A stretch of 12,467 bases of DNA, taken from the NCBI GenBank assembly GCA_043801115.1, contig JAZDMJ010000083.1, positions 1-12,467 on the forward strand. The letters run 5' to 3'. This document shows positions 1 through 7,511 of the stretch, piece by piece. The stretch comes from CAZHUN01 sp043801115 (lineage in GTDB: Archaea; Iainarchaeota; Iainarchaeia; Iainarchaeales; UBA10191). The notes under the pieces were generated by a model. That model was given only the letters and a program-made list of their open reading frames with translations. It did no database searches and had not been told where the DNA came from. A program made the position numbers and the translations under genes. Positions within the stretch are counted from its first letter, which is position 1. Every line of letters begins with the position of its first letter.

Positions 1-1465
1 GGTCGTCGTTGTATCCTTCGATCAATGGTTCGAGGTGGTGTTGGAATTGATTGATTTCTAGCTTTCCGTTCTGAAATGTGAACGTGGTGGGAATCCAGTA
101 TTCGACGGTCTGGTTTTCGGTATTGACTTTTTTGCGCATGCTAAGCAAGTCGCTGTCGGAAAGGATGATGTTTCCATCTGGGCCCAAAATGCTCAGCGTT
201 TTCGGGCGCTGGAGTTCTGGCCATTGATGCGAGTCCGCGATTTGGCTCCACATGCACAGTAATGGTTCGATTGGAACGTATTTTTTGATGGTTCTCGGTT
301 TCATGTCCACGATGTATTTGTAAGGTTCGATTCCGGCCTGCATCTGCCTTTTTCCGAGCTCGTTCCAATACTCAAGCGTTTTCGGCCAATCGTTGCGGAA
401 AAAGTTTACCCCTTCTTGGATGGGAATCTGCGAGTAGATGGTGAAGCCCGCCTTGCGGATTTTGTGCACGGCAATCATGGCTTCGGGAGAGATTTGGAAA
501 TGGTTGGCCAAGTGCGCTTGGAAGGTGAAGCGCACTCCGGTTTTGCGCGCGAACGCTTTGATGGTTTCGAGCAATTTTTCGGAAATTCGGAACGGGAGTC
601 CGAGGAAGATGGTTCCCGTGCAGATGCGTAGCACTCTCAAATGTTTTGCGTTTTCGAAGAGTTCCAGCATTTTGGCGATCCTTTCGTCGTCCAAGAGCAA
701 GGGTTCCCCGCCAGAAATGATGACATCGTACACTTGCGGGTGTTCGTTCATGTATTCGACGAGCTTTTGCGTTTGTGCAATGATTGTTCCCAAAGTCAAT
801 CCAAGCTCGTGGTTGTACTCTCGCGTGTAGTAGCTCTTGTAGCAGCCCACGCAACCAATGGGACAGGCGGCAAATACGTTCATGAGTAGGGAGTGGGGGA
901 ACTTTTGCGACGCGAGCACCATTCCTGTTTCCTTGTCCAATATTTTGGATTCGGGAGTGAAAAGCCCATATGGGTCGGGATTGCTGGCAAGATGGTTGGA
1001 AAAGTAGTCGATTTCGGGAATGTATTGTGCGGCCACTTCGAATGGGAGAGCATAGTTCAACGGCATGATACTCATGCTGTATCGTGCGAGCACGTTTTTC
1101 AGCTCTTCGCGCTTTCCTTGCAGTTGTGGGAAGAAGGTCAGCAACTCTTCGAGCGTGGTGATGCGGCAGAGCATGTGGAAGTACATATCCCCCCAGTCCA
1201 AACGTTCGCGTTCGGCCAATTCTCTCAACTGCGGTTCGAAGGGTTGGGCTTCTGTCCGCAGTTCGGGCATTTCGACTTGCATGGCCTTCAAGCGCGCCTT
1301 CAACCCTTCCGAATTCAATTCCTTTTCCACGTACTGTTTGCGGAGCACTTGGAACAAATCCCGCACATCGAGCGAGGGCGAAATCGCCTTGATTTGCTCG
1401 TTCAGTTTGAGCAGGGAGGTTTTCGAAGCAGTCCTTGCAATGGCTTGCGCATACATGGTTTGCAT
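1..1465 (-). CDS. KamA-like radical SAM protein, C-terminus beyond the window
   Basis: The frame is open from an ATG at 1465 to the left edge, giving at least 488 residues. A radical SAM cluster motif CPIGCVGCY places C201, C205 and C208 in the C-x3-C-x2-C spacing that binds a 4Fe-4S cluster. SGGEPL (G252-E254) is the usual SAM-binding segment. Later pieces such as AGIEPYKYIVDM resemble the lysine 2,3-aminomutase (KamA) family. The roughly 190 residues before the cluster form a charged, probably helical extension. The Gly-rich PGGGGK-type segment that carries the PLP lysine in aminomutases is not visible; the corresponding region reads ILGPDGNIIL, so aminomutase activity is doubtful. An ATG at 1456 is an alternative start; AGGA nine bases upstream favours 1465. 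The gene faces a TrmB-family regulator across 86 bases. The superfamily is secure, the reaction unknown. Confidence 0.85.
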   Translation of the reverse strand, partial: MQTMYAQAIARTASKTSLLKLNEQIKAISPSLDVRDLFQVLRKQYVEKELNSEGLKARLKAMQVEMPELRTEAQPFEPQLRELAERERLDWGDMYFHMLCRITTLEELLTFFPQLQGKREELKNVLARYSMSIMPLNYALPFEVAAQYIPEIDYFSNHLASNPDPYGLFTPESKILDKETGMVLASQKFPHSLLMNVFAACPIGCVGCYKSYYTREYNHELGLTLGTIIAQTQKLVEYMNEHPQVYDVIISGGEPLLLDDERIAKMLELFENAKHLRVLRICTGTIFLGLPFRISEKLLETIKAFARKTGVRFTFQAHLANHFQISPEAMIAVHKIRKAGFTIYSQIPIQEGVNFFRNDWPKTLEYWNELGKRQMQAGIEPYKYIVDMKPRTIKKYVPIEPLLCMWSQIADSHQWPELQRPKTLSILGPDGNIILSDSDLLSMRKKVNTENQTVEYWIPTTFTFQNGKLEINQFQHHLEPLIEGYNDD

Positions 1466-1485
1466 ATACCAATATCCTGTTCGCG

Positions 1486-1492
1486 GGTTTAA
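1486..1492 (-). promoter_or_regulatory. TATA-like box of the KamA-like gene
   Basis: TTAAACC read on the minus strand, with its first base 27 bases upstream of the ATG at 1465. This fits an archaeal promoter giving a leaderless or very short-leader transcript, as at seven other genes in the window. Prediction from spacing and composition only. Confidence 0.45.
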
Positions 1493-1500
1493 CTAATTTT

Positions 1501-1520
1501 GTAGTCTCCTTGGAGACGAC
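1501..1520. promoter_or_regulatory. Palindromic candidate operator between divergent genes
   Basis: GTCTCC-TT-GGAGAC (1504-1517) is a perfect inverted repeat with six-base arms. Pairing resumes at 1501-1502 with 1519-1520 after one mismatch. It lies in the divergent gap, upstream of the TATA-like boxes of both the KamA-like gene and the TrmB-family regulator. Thermococcales TrmB-type regulators bind palindromes placed beside the TATA box, and sites upstream of it are associated with activation. That this regulator binds here is inference. Confidence 0.5.
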
Positions 1521-1521
1521 A

Positions 1522-1528
1522 TTTTAAA
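1522..1528 (+). promoter_or_regulatory. TATA-like box of the TrmB-family gene
   Basis: TTTTAAA starts 30 bases upstream of the ATG at 1552 and lies directly downstream of the palindrome. A purine run, GGGGGAGAGAG, between the box and the start could serve as a Shine-Dalgarno site if transcription begins early enough to include it. Confidence 0.5.
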
Positions 1529-1551
1529 CCTTTTGGGGGAGAGAGTGGAAT

Positions 1552-2280
1552 ATGGGATTGTTGGAATCGGCGGGGTTAACGGATGCAGAAGAACGCGTGT
1601 ACATTGCCTTGCTGGAATTGGGCGGTTCGACTGTAGGACCGTTGATTGAAAAGACGGGATTGCACCGCGCTACTTTGTACGATGTATTGCGCCGCTTGCA
1701 GGAGAAGGGTTTGGTGGGAACTGTGTTGGAGGGAAAAATATTGCACTTTCAGGCCCAGCACCCGCGCGTGTTGGTGGATTTGGAAGAGGAAAAACTGCAA
1801 AAACTGCGCGAAGTGGTTCCGTTGCTCGAGCAAAAGCACGGCGTTCATTCTCGCGAAGGGGTTTTTGTTTTTCAAGGCGTTCGGGGAATTCGCTTGGTTT
1901 TGGAAGACTTGCTGGACGAGTTGACTCCAAGCGGAGAGTATTGCGATTTTGGGGTTTCGGGGCTGTTCAAAAAAACAATGGGTGCATTCTGGTTCAAGTT
2001 CCAGCAGGAGAAAAAGCGGCGCAAAATCAAGTCGCGCGTGATTTTCAACGAAGGGTTGAAATTTTCAGACCCCGAACTTTTGAAGAACTATTTCGGCGAG
2101 GCTCGCTTTCATCCTCCGGAAAACTTTTCTCCTACAGACACGGTGATTTTTCGCGATACTGTAGTTCTCTTCGTGTGGAATGCCAATCCGGCCACGGCCA
2201 TCGTCATCCGTAATGCCGAAAACGCCAAAGGGTACCAAAACCAGTTCGAACTCTTGTGGAAAGCGTCGAAAAAGCGCTAG
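1552..2280 (+). CDS. TrmB-family transcriptional regulator
   Basis: A 242-residue regulator of the archaeal TrmB family. Residues 5-60 form a winged helix-turn-helix: LTDAEERVYIALLELG, then GLHRATLYDVLRRLQEKGLV as recognition helix and wing. Residues 75-95 form a charged linker helix (LEEEKLQKLREVVPLLEQK). Residues 103-240 form the PLD-like domain common in short TrmB relatives, with FQGVRGIRLVLEDLL, VIFRDTVVLFVW and a final GYQNQFELLWKASK. The sugar-binding C-terminal domain of full-length TrmB (about 340 residues) is absent, so the ligand cannot be guessed. It is transcribed away from the KamA-like gene across a palindrome, a typical layout for a local regulator that also controls itself. 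Its stop TAG (2278-2280) overlaps the stop of convergent dph2. Family call firm; target inferred. Confidence 0.9.
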   Translation: MGLLESAGLTDAEERVYIALLELGGSTVGPLIEKTGLHRATLYDVLRRLQEKGLVGTVLEGKILHFQAQHPRVLVDLEEEKLQKLREVVPLLEQKHGVHSREGVFVFQGVRGIRLVLEDLLDELTPSGEYCDFGVSGLFKKTMGAFWFKFQQEKKRRKIKSRVIFNEGLKFSDPELLKNYFGEARFHPPENFSPTDTVIFRDTVVLFVWNANPATAIVIRNAENAKGYQNQFELLWKASKKR

Positions 2281-3275
2281 AAAATTTCGTCCAGTTCTGC
2301 TTTTTTCTTTTCTCCGAGCACGACTTCCAGTTCGGACAATGAAATAACGGGCTTTTTGAAGTGCATTCCGTCGTCCGAAGTAATTCGCGGGCAGGCAGTA
2401 TTTACAATGCAGTCGAATTCGAGGCCGAGCAAGAATTCTTCTTTCACAACATCCGTTCCGACCAAAAACGCCGTTCTTCCGTTCTTTTCAATCAGTTCTT
2501 TGGCTTTCAATGCTTTAGATTTCTGCAACTGTCCCTTTTTCAGTCCCACAATAACAACAAAGATTTTCGCCTGTTGCGCGAGCGCAATCGCGGCATAGCG
2601 TTTCCGCTCGAACGCTTCTTTTTCTTTTTCCAGACTGTGCACGTTTCCCGTGCGCGGGTCGGCGGCGAAGGTTCGTTTCTTCGAACTGTAGGCCATTCCG
2701 AGCGCGTGAAAGTTTCCATCGCCGAAGTACAAGAGCGCATCCACCTTTTTTTCGACCGCGCGAACGGCCGAATAATTGCAGCCGAGCACTTGTGCACGTT
2801 CTTTTGCTCTCCCCTTTCCTTTTCCCAGCAATACCTTGATTCCTTTTTTGGCGAGTTCTTTTTGCAATTGCGGAGCGCTGTTTGCGTACTGGATTGTAGT
2901 GCCTAACGCGACTGTTCGAACTCCCGCTCCGCTCAAAAATTCCGCGATTTTGGGGGCGATTTTTTGAACGTCCACCTCATATCGGACGGGAATGAACAAG
3001 GCGGGAATCGAAGGGTTGTAGATTTGCGAGTGCCCAAAGTGAACGAGCAAGTCGCACCCGAGCATTTTCGCTTTGTCGTCCGCCGTGTCGCATGCCCCGT
3101 AGCATGGTTCGACGAAAGAGATTGTTTTCGCTTTGGTCTTTTTCTCAATCCATTCAATGATTGTTTCCAATTCCGTTTTCATTCCTTCAGGGACTTGAAC
3201 TCCGACGAGTTTCGCTTTGCGTTTTTTGATTTCCGCTTGGATTTTTTGCAAATCCGCGTTCTGCAATAGACTCAT
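2277..3275 (-). CDS. dph2: Diphthamide synthase Dph2 (3-amino-3-carboxypropyl transfer to EF2)
   Basis: A 332-residue archaeal Dph2. The enzyme uses a 4Fe-4S cluster and S-adenosylmethionine to transfer a 3-amino-3-carboxypropyl group to the target histidine of elongation factor 2, the first step of diphthamide synthesis. The three cluster cysteines, one per domain, are in their expected contexts: EPCYGACD (C62), LGCNYS (C166) and NTACPRI (C295). Other family features are VQVPEGM (27-32), VHFGHS (78-83), YFGDGNFHALG (183-193) and DPRTG (206-210). The frame stays open to 3335, but ATG 3275 is chosen because the upstream residues do not look like Dph2 and a TATA-like box sits 24-31 bases before this ATG. 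Its stop overlaps the TrmB stop in a CTAG. Length and motifs are complete. Confidence 0.95.
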   Translation of the reverse strand: MSLLQNADLQKIQAEIKKRKAKLVGVQVPEGMKTELETIIEWIEKKTKAKTISFVEPCYGACDTADDKAKMLGCDLLVHFGHSQIYNPSIPALFIPVRYEVDVQKIAPKIAEFLSGAGVRTVALGTTIQYANSAPQLQKELAKKGIKVLLGKGKGRAKERAQVLGCNYSAVRAVEKKVDALLYFGDGNFHALGMAYSSKKRTFAADPRTGNVHSLEKEKEAFERKRYAAIALAQQAKIFVVIVGLKKGQLQKSKALKAKELIEKNGRTAFLVGTDVVKEEFLLGLEFDCIVNTACPRITSDDGMHFKKPVISLSELEVVLGEKKKAELDEIF

Positions 3276-3298
3276 AGAAAAATAGCCCGAAAGAGGCA

Positions 3299-3306
3299 TT
3301 TTAAGG
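3299..3306 (-). promoter_or_regulatory. TATA-like box of dph2
   Basis: CCTTAAAA on the minus strand, 24-31 bases upstream of the ATG at 3275. It lies in the 46-base gap after the orphan gene, so dph2 probably has its own promoter. It would fall inside the coding region if the longer frame from 3335 were used, which supports the shorter start. Confidence 0.5.
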
Positions 3307-3321
3307 CTTATTTTGGGTCTT

Positions 3322-3762
3322 TTATGTGAATACAATCGCGATTTTTGGAAATTTTTTCTTATAAAATTCTATTCTTCGTTGTCTTTCTTGGGGGTTAACT
3401 CCTTTAAAGATTTCAATTTGAATTTTCTTGATTTGATCTGGAAACGCGTGTTCGACAATCGCTTCGCCAAAAAAGTTACTTCTTTTTGCTCTAGTTTTCA
3501 TTTCAATACTATATTTGTCTCCCATGATTTCATCAATTGTGCTTGGGCTTCGCAAATCTCCAAAAGGAGAAGAAAGCATTGCGTTATTTAGGAAAACGTT
3601 TGGTGAACCACGTCCTTTGTAACCATGCGTGTAAATCGACGTCAGCACAAAAAATGGATCTGGGGTATCTAGATTTCTCGTGATTTGGTGAAATACGACT
3701 TTTCTCTTTTTTTTCCTTTTTATGTTTTGTTTTATTAACATTCTGCGTTTTCGTGGATTCAT
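3322..3762 (-). CDS. Orphan hypothetical protein, AT-rich
   Basis: A 146-residue protein I do not recognise. It opens with a strongly basic stretch (MNPRKRRMLIKQNIKRKKKR), which suggests nucleic-acid or ribosome contact, followed by a mixed region with IYTHGYKGRG and a C-terminal half rich in Lys, Glu and Ile ending KKFPKIAIVFT. No signal peptide or membrane segment is visible. ATG 3762 is chosen because GAAGG lies eight bases upstream; an open extension to 3789 lacks an ATG and overlaps the methyltransferase. It starts 19 bases after the stop of the RlmI-type gene, so it is probably co-transcribed. Base composition differs sharply from its neighbours: about 29% GC at 3331-3420 against about 60% at 4021-4080, suggesting recent acquisition. 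Coding status likely, function unknown. Confidence 0.65.
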   Translation of the reverse strand: MNPRKRRMLIKQNIKRKKKRKVVFHQITRNLDTPDPFFVLTSIYTHGYKGRGSPNVFLNNAMLSSPFGDLRSPSTIDEIMGDKYSIEMKTRAKRSNFFGEAIVEHAFPDQIKKIQIEIFKGVNPQERQRRIEFYKKKFPKIAIVFT

Positions 3763-3781
3763 ATAATTTCCTTCGCTGGTT

Positions 3782-4951
3782 CTACTCAACTCTCAAAAAA
3801 ATGCACTTCAAGTACTGCCCTTTTTCGGAAGCAATGGGAGTGAGATGGTCGCGCGCGGGTCCGCGCTTTTCGATGACGGAAACTCGTCGCCCCGCGTTCG
3901 CCGCTGCTTGTTCCAACACGTCCAAAAATTCTTCTTCATTCAAAAAGTGCGAACAGCTCGAACTCACCAAAAGCCCGCCCTCTTTGACGAGTTTCAAACA
4001 ATTGTAGTTGATTTGGTGGTAGGCTTTTTTTCCCGCTTCCAAATCCTCGCGCTTTTGCACGAACGCGGGCGGGTCGCAGGAAACAATATCAAACTTGTCC
4101 TTCCGTCCGAACAGTTTTTTCGTTTCTTCGAACGCCTGCCCTTCCAAAAACTCAATGGATTCGAAATTGTTCAATTTCGCATTTTTTCTCGCTTCCGCGA
4201 GCGCCTCTTTCAAGTCGACCATGGAAACTTCCGCTCCCAGTGCGGCCGCGTGCAGTCCGAATCCTCCCGTGTACGAGAAAACGTCCAACATTTGGTCGCC
4301 AGAGTGCACGTACTTTTCCAGTTCAATCCTGTTTTCGCGCTGGTCCAAGTAGAATCCCGTCTTGTGTCCTCGGGATACATCCACGTTGAACAATACTTTT
4401 CCTTCGCGAATCACGGTTTGCAGTTTTTTTTCTCCCGCGAGCAATCCCTTCAAAATGGGCAGTCCGACTTTGCTCCGATTGCGCGAATCATTGCGTTCGA
4501 AAACGGTTTTGATTCCGTTGATTTTGAGCAGGATTTGGGCGATTTGCCCCTTCCACGCTTCGACGCCGGGACAAGAGATTTGCACGGAGGCGATTTCGTT
4601 AAAGCGGTCGATTAACAGTCCAGGAATGCCGTCCGATTCCCCGTAAAACAATCGATAGGATTCTTCGAACCCCAGCCTGTTTGTGCGGTAGTTGTTCGCG
4701 TTTTCGATTTTTTTTCGGTAAAATTCCAAGTCGATTTTTTCTTTTTGGGAAGTGGAAAGGATTTGGCACTGCACGGCCGCTTTGGGATTGTAATAACCTT
4801 GCGCGATGAATTTTCCCTGCGCGTCGATGAGTTCGACGAGTTCTCCCTTTTCGGGCTTTCCTTTCACGCTTTCCACGCTGTTTCCAAAGACGAGCCGTTG
4901 TCCCCTTCGAATGCCTTCTTCAGCTCCTTTTCCGACCACGAGTTTGTTCAT
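3782..4951 (-). CDS. RlmI-type 23S rRNA 5-methylcytosine methyltransferase
   Basis: A 389-residue class I SAM-dependent methyltransferase with the architecture of E. coli RlmI (23S rRNA m5C1962, 396 residues) and archaeal relatives such as PH1915. Residues 1-70 are a PUA-type RNA-binding domain (KGAEEGIRRGQRLVFGN and LIDAQGKFIAQGYYNP). Residues 85-200 form the central domain with YRLFYGESDGIPGLLIDRF. The catalytic domain shows motif I DVFSYTGGFGLHA (223-235), acidic D246 at the end of strand 2, motif IV DPPAF (293-297) and SSSCSHF with candidate catalytic C333. The expected target is a conserved cytosine of 23S rRNA, though the exact site in archaea is not shown here. A TATA-like box lies 30 bases upstream, right after the ppsA stop. 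The AT-rich orphan follows closely. Family call firm, target site inferred. Confidence 0.9.
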   Translation of the reverse strand: MNKLVVGKGAEEGIRRGQRLVFGNSVESVKGKPEKGELVELIDAQGKFIAQGYYNPKAAVQCQILSTSQKEKIDLEFYRKKIENANNYRTNRLGFEESYRLFYGESDGIPGLLIDRFNEIASVQISCPGVEAWKGQIAQILLKINGIKTVFERNDSRNRSKVGLPILKGLLAGEKKLQTVIREGKVLFNVDVSRGHKTGFYLDQRENRIELEKYVHSGDQMLDVFSYTGGFGLHAAALGAEVSMVDLKEALAEARKNAKLNNFESIEFLEGQAFEETKKLFGRKDKFDIVSCDPPAFVQKREDLEAGKKAYHQINYNCLKLVKEGGLLVSSSCSHFLNEEEFLDVLEQAAANAGRRVSVIEKRGPARDHLTPIASEKGQYLKCIFLRVE

Positions 4952-4972
4952 GAAATAGAAGGATAGTGGAGT

Positions 4973-4983
4973 GGTTTTAAAGG
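4973..4983 (-). promoter_or_regulatory. TATA-like box of the RlmI-type gene
   Basis: CCTTTAAAACC on the minus strand; the TTTAAAA core begins 30 bases upstream of the ATG at 4951. It occupies the 34-base gap after the ppsA stop, so the methyltransferase can be transcribed separately from ppsA. Confidence 0.55.
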
Positions 4984-4985
4984 TT

Positions 4986-7424
4986 CTATTTTTTGTTCAG
5001 CGCGTCCATGAGGCGCTTTTTTTCTTCTTCCAGTACGACTTGCTTGATTTGTTCGACGGCGTCAATGTTGGCTGAAATGCTGGAAATTCCCATGCGAACC
5101 AGTTTTTTGACCATTTCGGGATTGCTGCCCGCCTGCCCGCAAATGGAACATTCGACTCCTGCCTTTTTGCAGTAGAACAAAACAAAAGCAATCTGCGACA
5201 GAATCGCGGGGTGCAGTTCGGAGAAGAGTTTTTGCAGTTTTTCGTTATTCCGGTCGACTCCCAATGTAAGTTGAGTGAGGTCGTTCGTTCCGAAACTGAC
5301 AAAGTCGATTCCTTCTTCCAAAAAGTCCTGAATCGTCCACACGGCTGCAGGCGTTTCGACCATGATTCCAAAGGGAACGTCCTCGTGCGGCTTCAATCCA
5401 ACCTCTATTGCAATTTCTTTCGCTTTTTTGAATTCGTTCACGTGCTGCACAAAGGGAATCATCACTCCAACGTTTGTTACGCCTTCTTCTCTCAATTCTT
5501 TGATGGCTTCAAACTCCACTTTCAATAATTCGGGTTCGTCCAGGCTTCTGCGAATTCCATGCCATCCCATCATAGGGTTTTCCTCTTTCGGCTCCAATTC
5601 TCCCCCTTGCAAGTTTCTGAATTCGTCCGTTCGAATGTCCAAGTTGCGGTACCATACGGGCTTTCCCACAAACGGAATTGCAACTTTGCGGATTCCTGTT
5701 TTCAACTGCTCTTTCAACTCTTCTCTTTTTCCGTCGCGCATCATTTGTGCGGGGTGAATTGCACTTTCGGCCATCATGTGCTCTGCGCGCAATAATCCCA
5801 CTCCGGCCGCTCCCGACTGCGCGGCCTTTTCCGCGGCTTCGGGCAGGGCCACATTCACTTTGACTTTGACAATGGGAATCTTCAACAATTCTTCGAGCTT
5901 TTCCGCTTGTGCTTCGAACACTTTCGCGGTTTGCGGTTCGACTTTGGGCGCGTGCGCGGCAATTTCCAACTGTTTTTCTTCCGCTTTCGCTTCTTCAACG
6001 AGAATTTCAACTTCTTTTTCTTCCGCTTCCAGTTTTCCCTTTTGAACGACTTCCACGCGCACCGGTTCTACCACCACTTTTCCTTTGAAGATTTTTCCGC
6101 TAAAACCGTCCACGGTAATTACTTCCCCGTCCACGATTTTTTTCGTCGCCTGCTCCGTTCCCACAATCGCGGGAATTCCCAGTTCGCGCGATACAATGGC
6201 CGCGTGCGAAGTCTTTCCCCCTTCATCCGTTACAATTGCGATCACTTTTTGCATGGCGGGAACCCAGTCCGGGTTCGTCATTTTTGTAACTAGAATGTCC
6301 CCTTCTTGCACTTTTCCAATATCTTGCGCGCTCGGAATGACGCGCGCTCTTCCCGTCGCGATTCCCGGAGAGGCGGCAATTCCCTGCAAAAACGATTCCC
6401 TTTTTTCTTCCGCTCTGGGCTTTTCCTCCGCATCCTGAACTTTTTTCATTGTCGTAATGGCCCTCGTTTGGACGATGTACAGTTTCCCATTCTCGAGCGC
6501 CCATTCAATGTCCTGCGGTTTTCCGTACTGGGATTCGATTTGTTTTCCGATTTTGGCGAATTGCACGATGAACGAATCGGAGAGTTTTTGCGCGCTTTGC
6601 GCTTTTCCCTGCACTTCCGCTTTCGAATTCCCTTGCGCGCCGCGCACGAACTTCCAGCTCTGCGTCGCGATTTTTTTGTCCAGAATCTGCAAACTCCCCT
6701 TCTCCAACGTATAGGTATCCGGAGTGAGTGCGCCCGAAACAACGGCTTCTCCCAATCCATAAGCCCCTTCAATCACGATTTTTCCGACATCCCCGTTGGA
6801 AGGGTCGGCCGTAAACATGACTCCCGCCACATCGCTTTGGACCATTTTTTGAATGACGGCCGCAAGTCCGACTCTTGCCGTCATGAACTTGTTTTTCTTC
6901 CGGTAATAAACCGCACGGGAAGTGAACAGCGAAGCCCAGCACTTTTTCACCGCGCTCAGCACTTCTTCGACTCCTTTCACGTTCAAAAACGTTTCCTGCG
7001 CTCCGGCAAAGCTCGCTTCGGCCAAATCCTCCGCCGTTGCCGAACTCCGCACGGCCACATAGTCCTCTTCTACCGTGCTCAAATTCAGCAATTGCCGTTC
7101 TCCCAGTTTCAAGTACGCGCGCTTAATTTCTTGCTCCAGTTCCTTGCTCATTGGGGTGGAAAGGATTAGTTCGCGCACTTCCTGCGACGCCTGCTGCAAT
7201 TGTTCCGTATTCTCAACATCCACAAAGTCAATCGTGTCGAGGATTTTTTTCTGGATTCCCGTGCTCTTGACAAAGTTGAAATAGGCCGTGGCCGAAACGA
7301 CAAATCCGGGCGGAATGGGAAAATTCGCCTTGTACATGATGCCCAAGTTCAGCCCTTTTCCGCCGACCAGGTTCAAGTCGGAGGGCTGAATATCGCGGAA
7401 CCACACAATGGAAGGCGACTGCAT
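4986..7424 (-). CDS. ppsA: Phosphoenolpyruvate synthase (pyruvate, water dikinase)
   Basis: An 812-residue PEP synthase, which converts pyruvate, ATP and water to PEP, AMP and phosphate; the step feeds gluconeogenesis in archaea. Domains appear in the usual order. The N-terminal ATP-grasp part (1-325) has VGGKGLNLG, AVRSSATAEDL (R126), SFAGAQETFLN, GVMFTADP and the IEWAL/YIVQTRAIT ending. The swivelling phosphohistidine domain (345-450) has GGKTSHAAI with phospho-acceptor H407. The C-terminal PEP/pyruvate barrel (525-800) has GVGLLRAEHM, IMVETPAA, FGTNDLTQ and CGQAGSNPE with catalytic C762. A Glu/Lys-rich stretch of about 60 residues (461-518) separates the second and third domains. A TATA-like box starts 30 bases before the ATG. 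All key residues are present. Confidence 0.96.
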   Translation of the reverse strand: MQSPSIVWFRDIQPSDLNLVGGKGLNLGIMYKANFPIPPGFVVSATAYFNFVKSTGIQKKILDTIDFVDVENTEQLQQASQEVRELILSTPMSKELEQEIKRAYLKLGERQLLNLSTVEEDYVAVRSSATAEDLAEASFAGAQETFLNVKGVEEVLSAVKKCWASLFTSRAVYYRKKNKFMTARVGLAAVIQKMVQSDVAGVMFTADPSNGDVGKIVIEGAYGLGEAVVSGALTPDTYTLEKGSLQILDKKIATQSWKFVRGAQGNSKAEVQGKAQSAQKLSDSFIVQFAKIGKQIESQYGKPQDIEWALENGKLYIVQTRAITTMKKVQDAEEKPRAEEKRESFLQGIAASPGIATGRARVIPSAQDIGKVQEGDILVTKMTNPDWVPAMQKVIAIVTDEGGKTSHAAIVSRELGIPAIVGTEQATKKIVDGEVITVDGFSGKIFKGKVVVEPVRVEVVQKGKLEAEEKEVEILVEEAKAEEKQLEIAAHAPKVEPQTAKVFEAQAEKLEELLKIPIVKVKVNVALPEAAEKAAQSGAAGVGLLRAEHMMAESAIHPAQMMRDGKREELKEQLKTGIRKVAIPFVGKPVWYRNLDIRTDEFRNLQGGELEPKEENPMMGWHGIRRSLDEPELLKVEFEAIKELREEGVTNVGVMIPFVQHVNEFKKAKEIAIEVGLKPHEDVPFGIMVETPAAVWTIQDFLEEGIDFVSFGTNDLTQLTLGVDRNNEKLQKLFSELHPAILSQIAFVLFYCKKAGVECSICGQAGSNPEMVKKLVRMGISSISANIDAVEQIKQVVLEEEKKRLMDALNKK

Positions 7425-7444
7425 GCTGGAAAAGACGGCTTTGC

Positions 7445-7454
7445 GGTTTAAAAA
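7445..7454 (-). promoter_or_regulatory. TATA-like box of ppsA
   Basis: TTTTTAAACC on the minus strand starts 30 bases upstream of the ATG at 7424. About 15 bases further upstream is a short palindrome CGGGCCCG (7469-7476), midway between this box and the one for the divergent small gene; it could be a regulatory site but is short enough to be chance. Confidence 0.55.
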
Positions 7455-7481
7455 GCTGGATGAAAATGCGGGCCCGAAAGG

Positions 7482-7490
7482 CTTTTATGG
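7482..7490 (+). promoter_or_regulatory. TATA-like box of the small basic gene
   Basis: CTTTTATGG starts 30 bases upstream of the ATG at 7512, the spacing seen at other genes in the window. It supports the view that the small ORF is a real transcribed gene. Confidence 0.4.
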
Positions 7491-7511
7491 TGGAAAATTT
7501 CAATAGAAAGC

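Noticed and set aside
372..1472. Long minus-strand open frame of 366 codons
   Set aside because: It overlaps the KamA-like gene in another frame; its translation is rich in Arg, His and Ser without motifs, whereas the chosen frame has a full radical SAM motif.
3276..3335. Upstream extension of dph2 by 20 codons
   Set aside because: It covers the TATA-like box, adds residues unlike Dph2 and is not needed for family length.
3845..4615. Plus-strand open frame of 256 codons
   Set aside because: Antisense to the RlmI-type gene, whose motifs are complete; Phe/Arg/Val-rich shadow.
6306..7169. Plus-strand open frame of 287 codons inside ppsA
   Set aside because: Antisense to well-conserved PEP synthase motifs; Phe/Arg-rich shadow composition.
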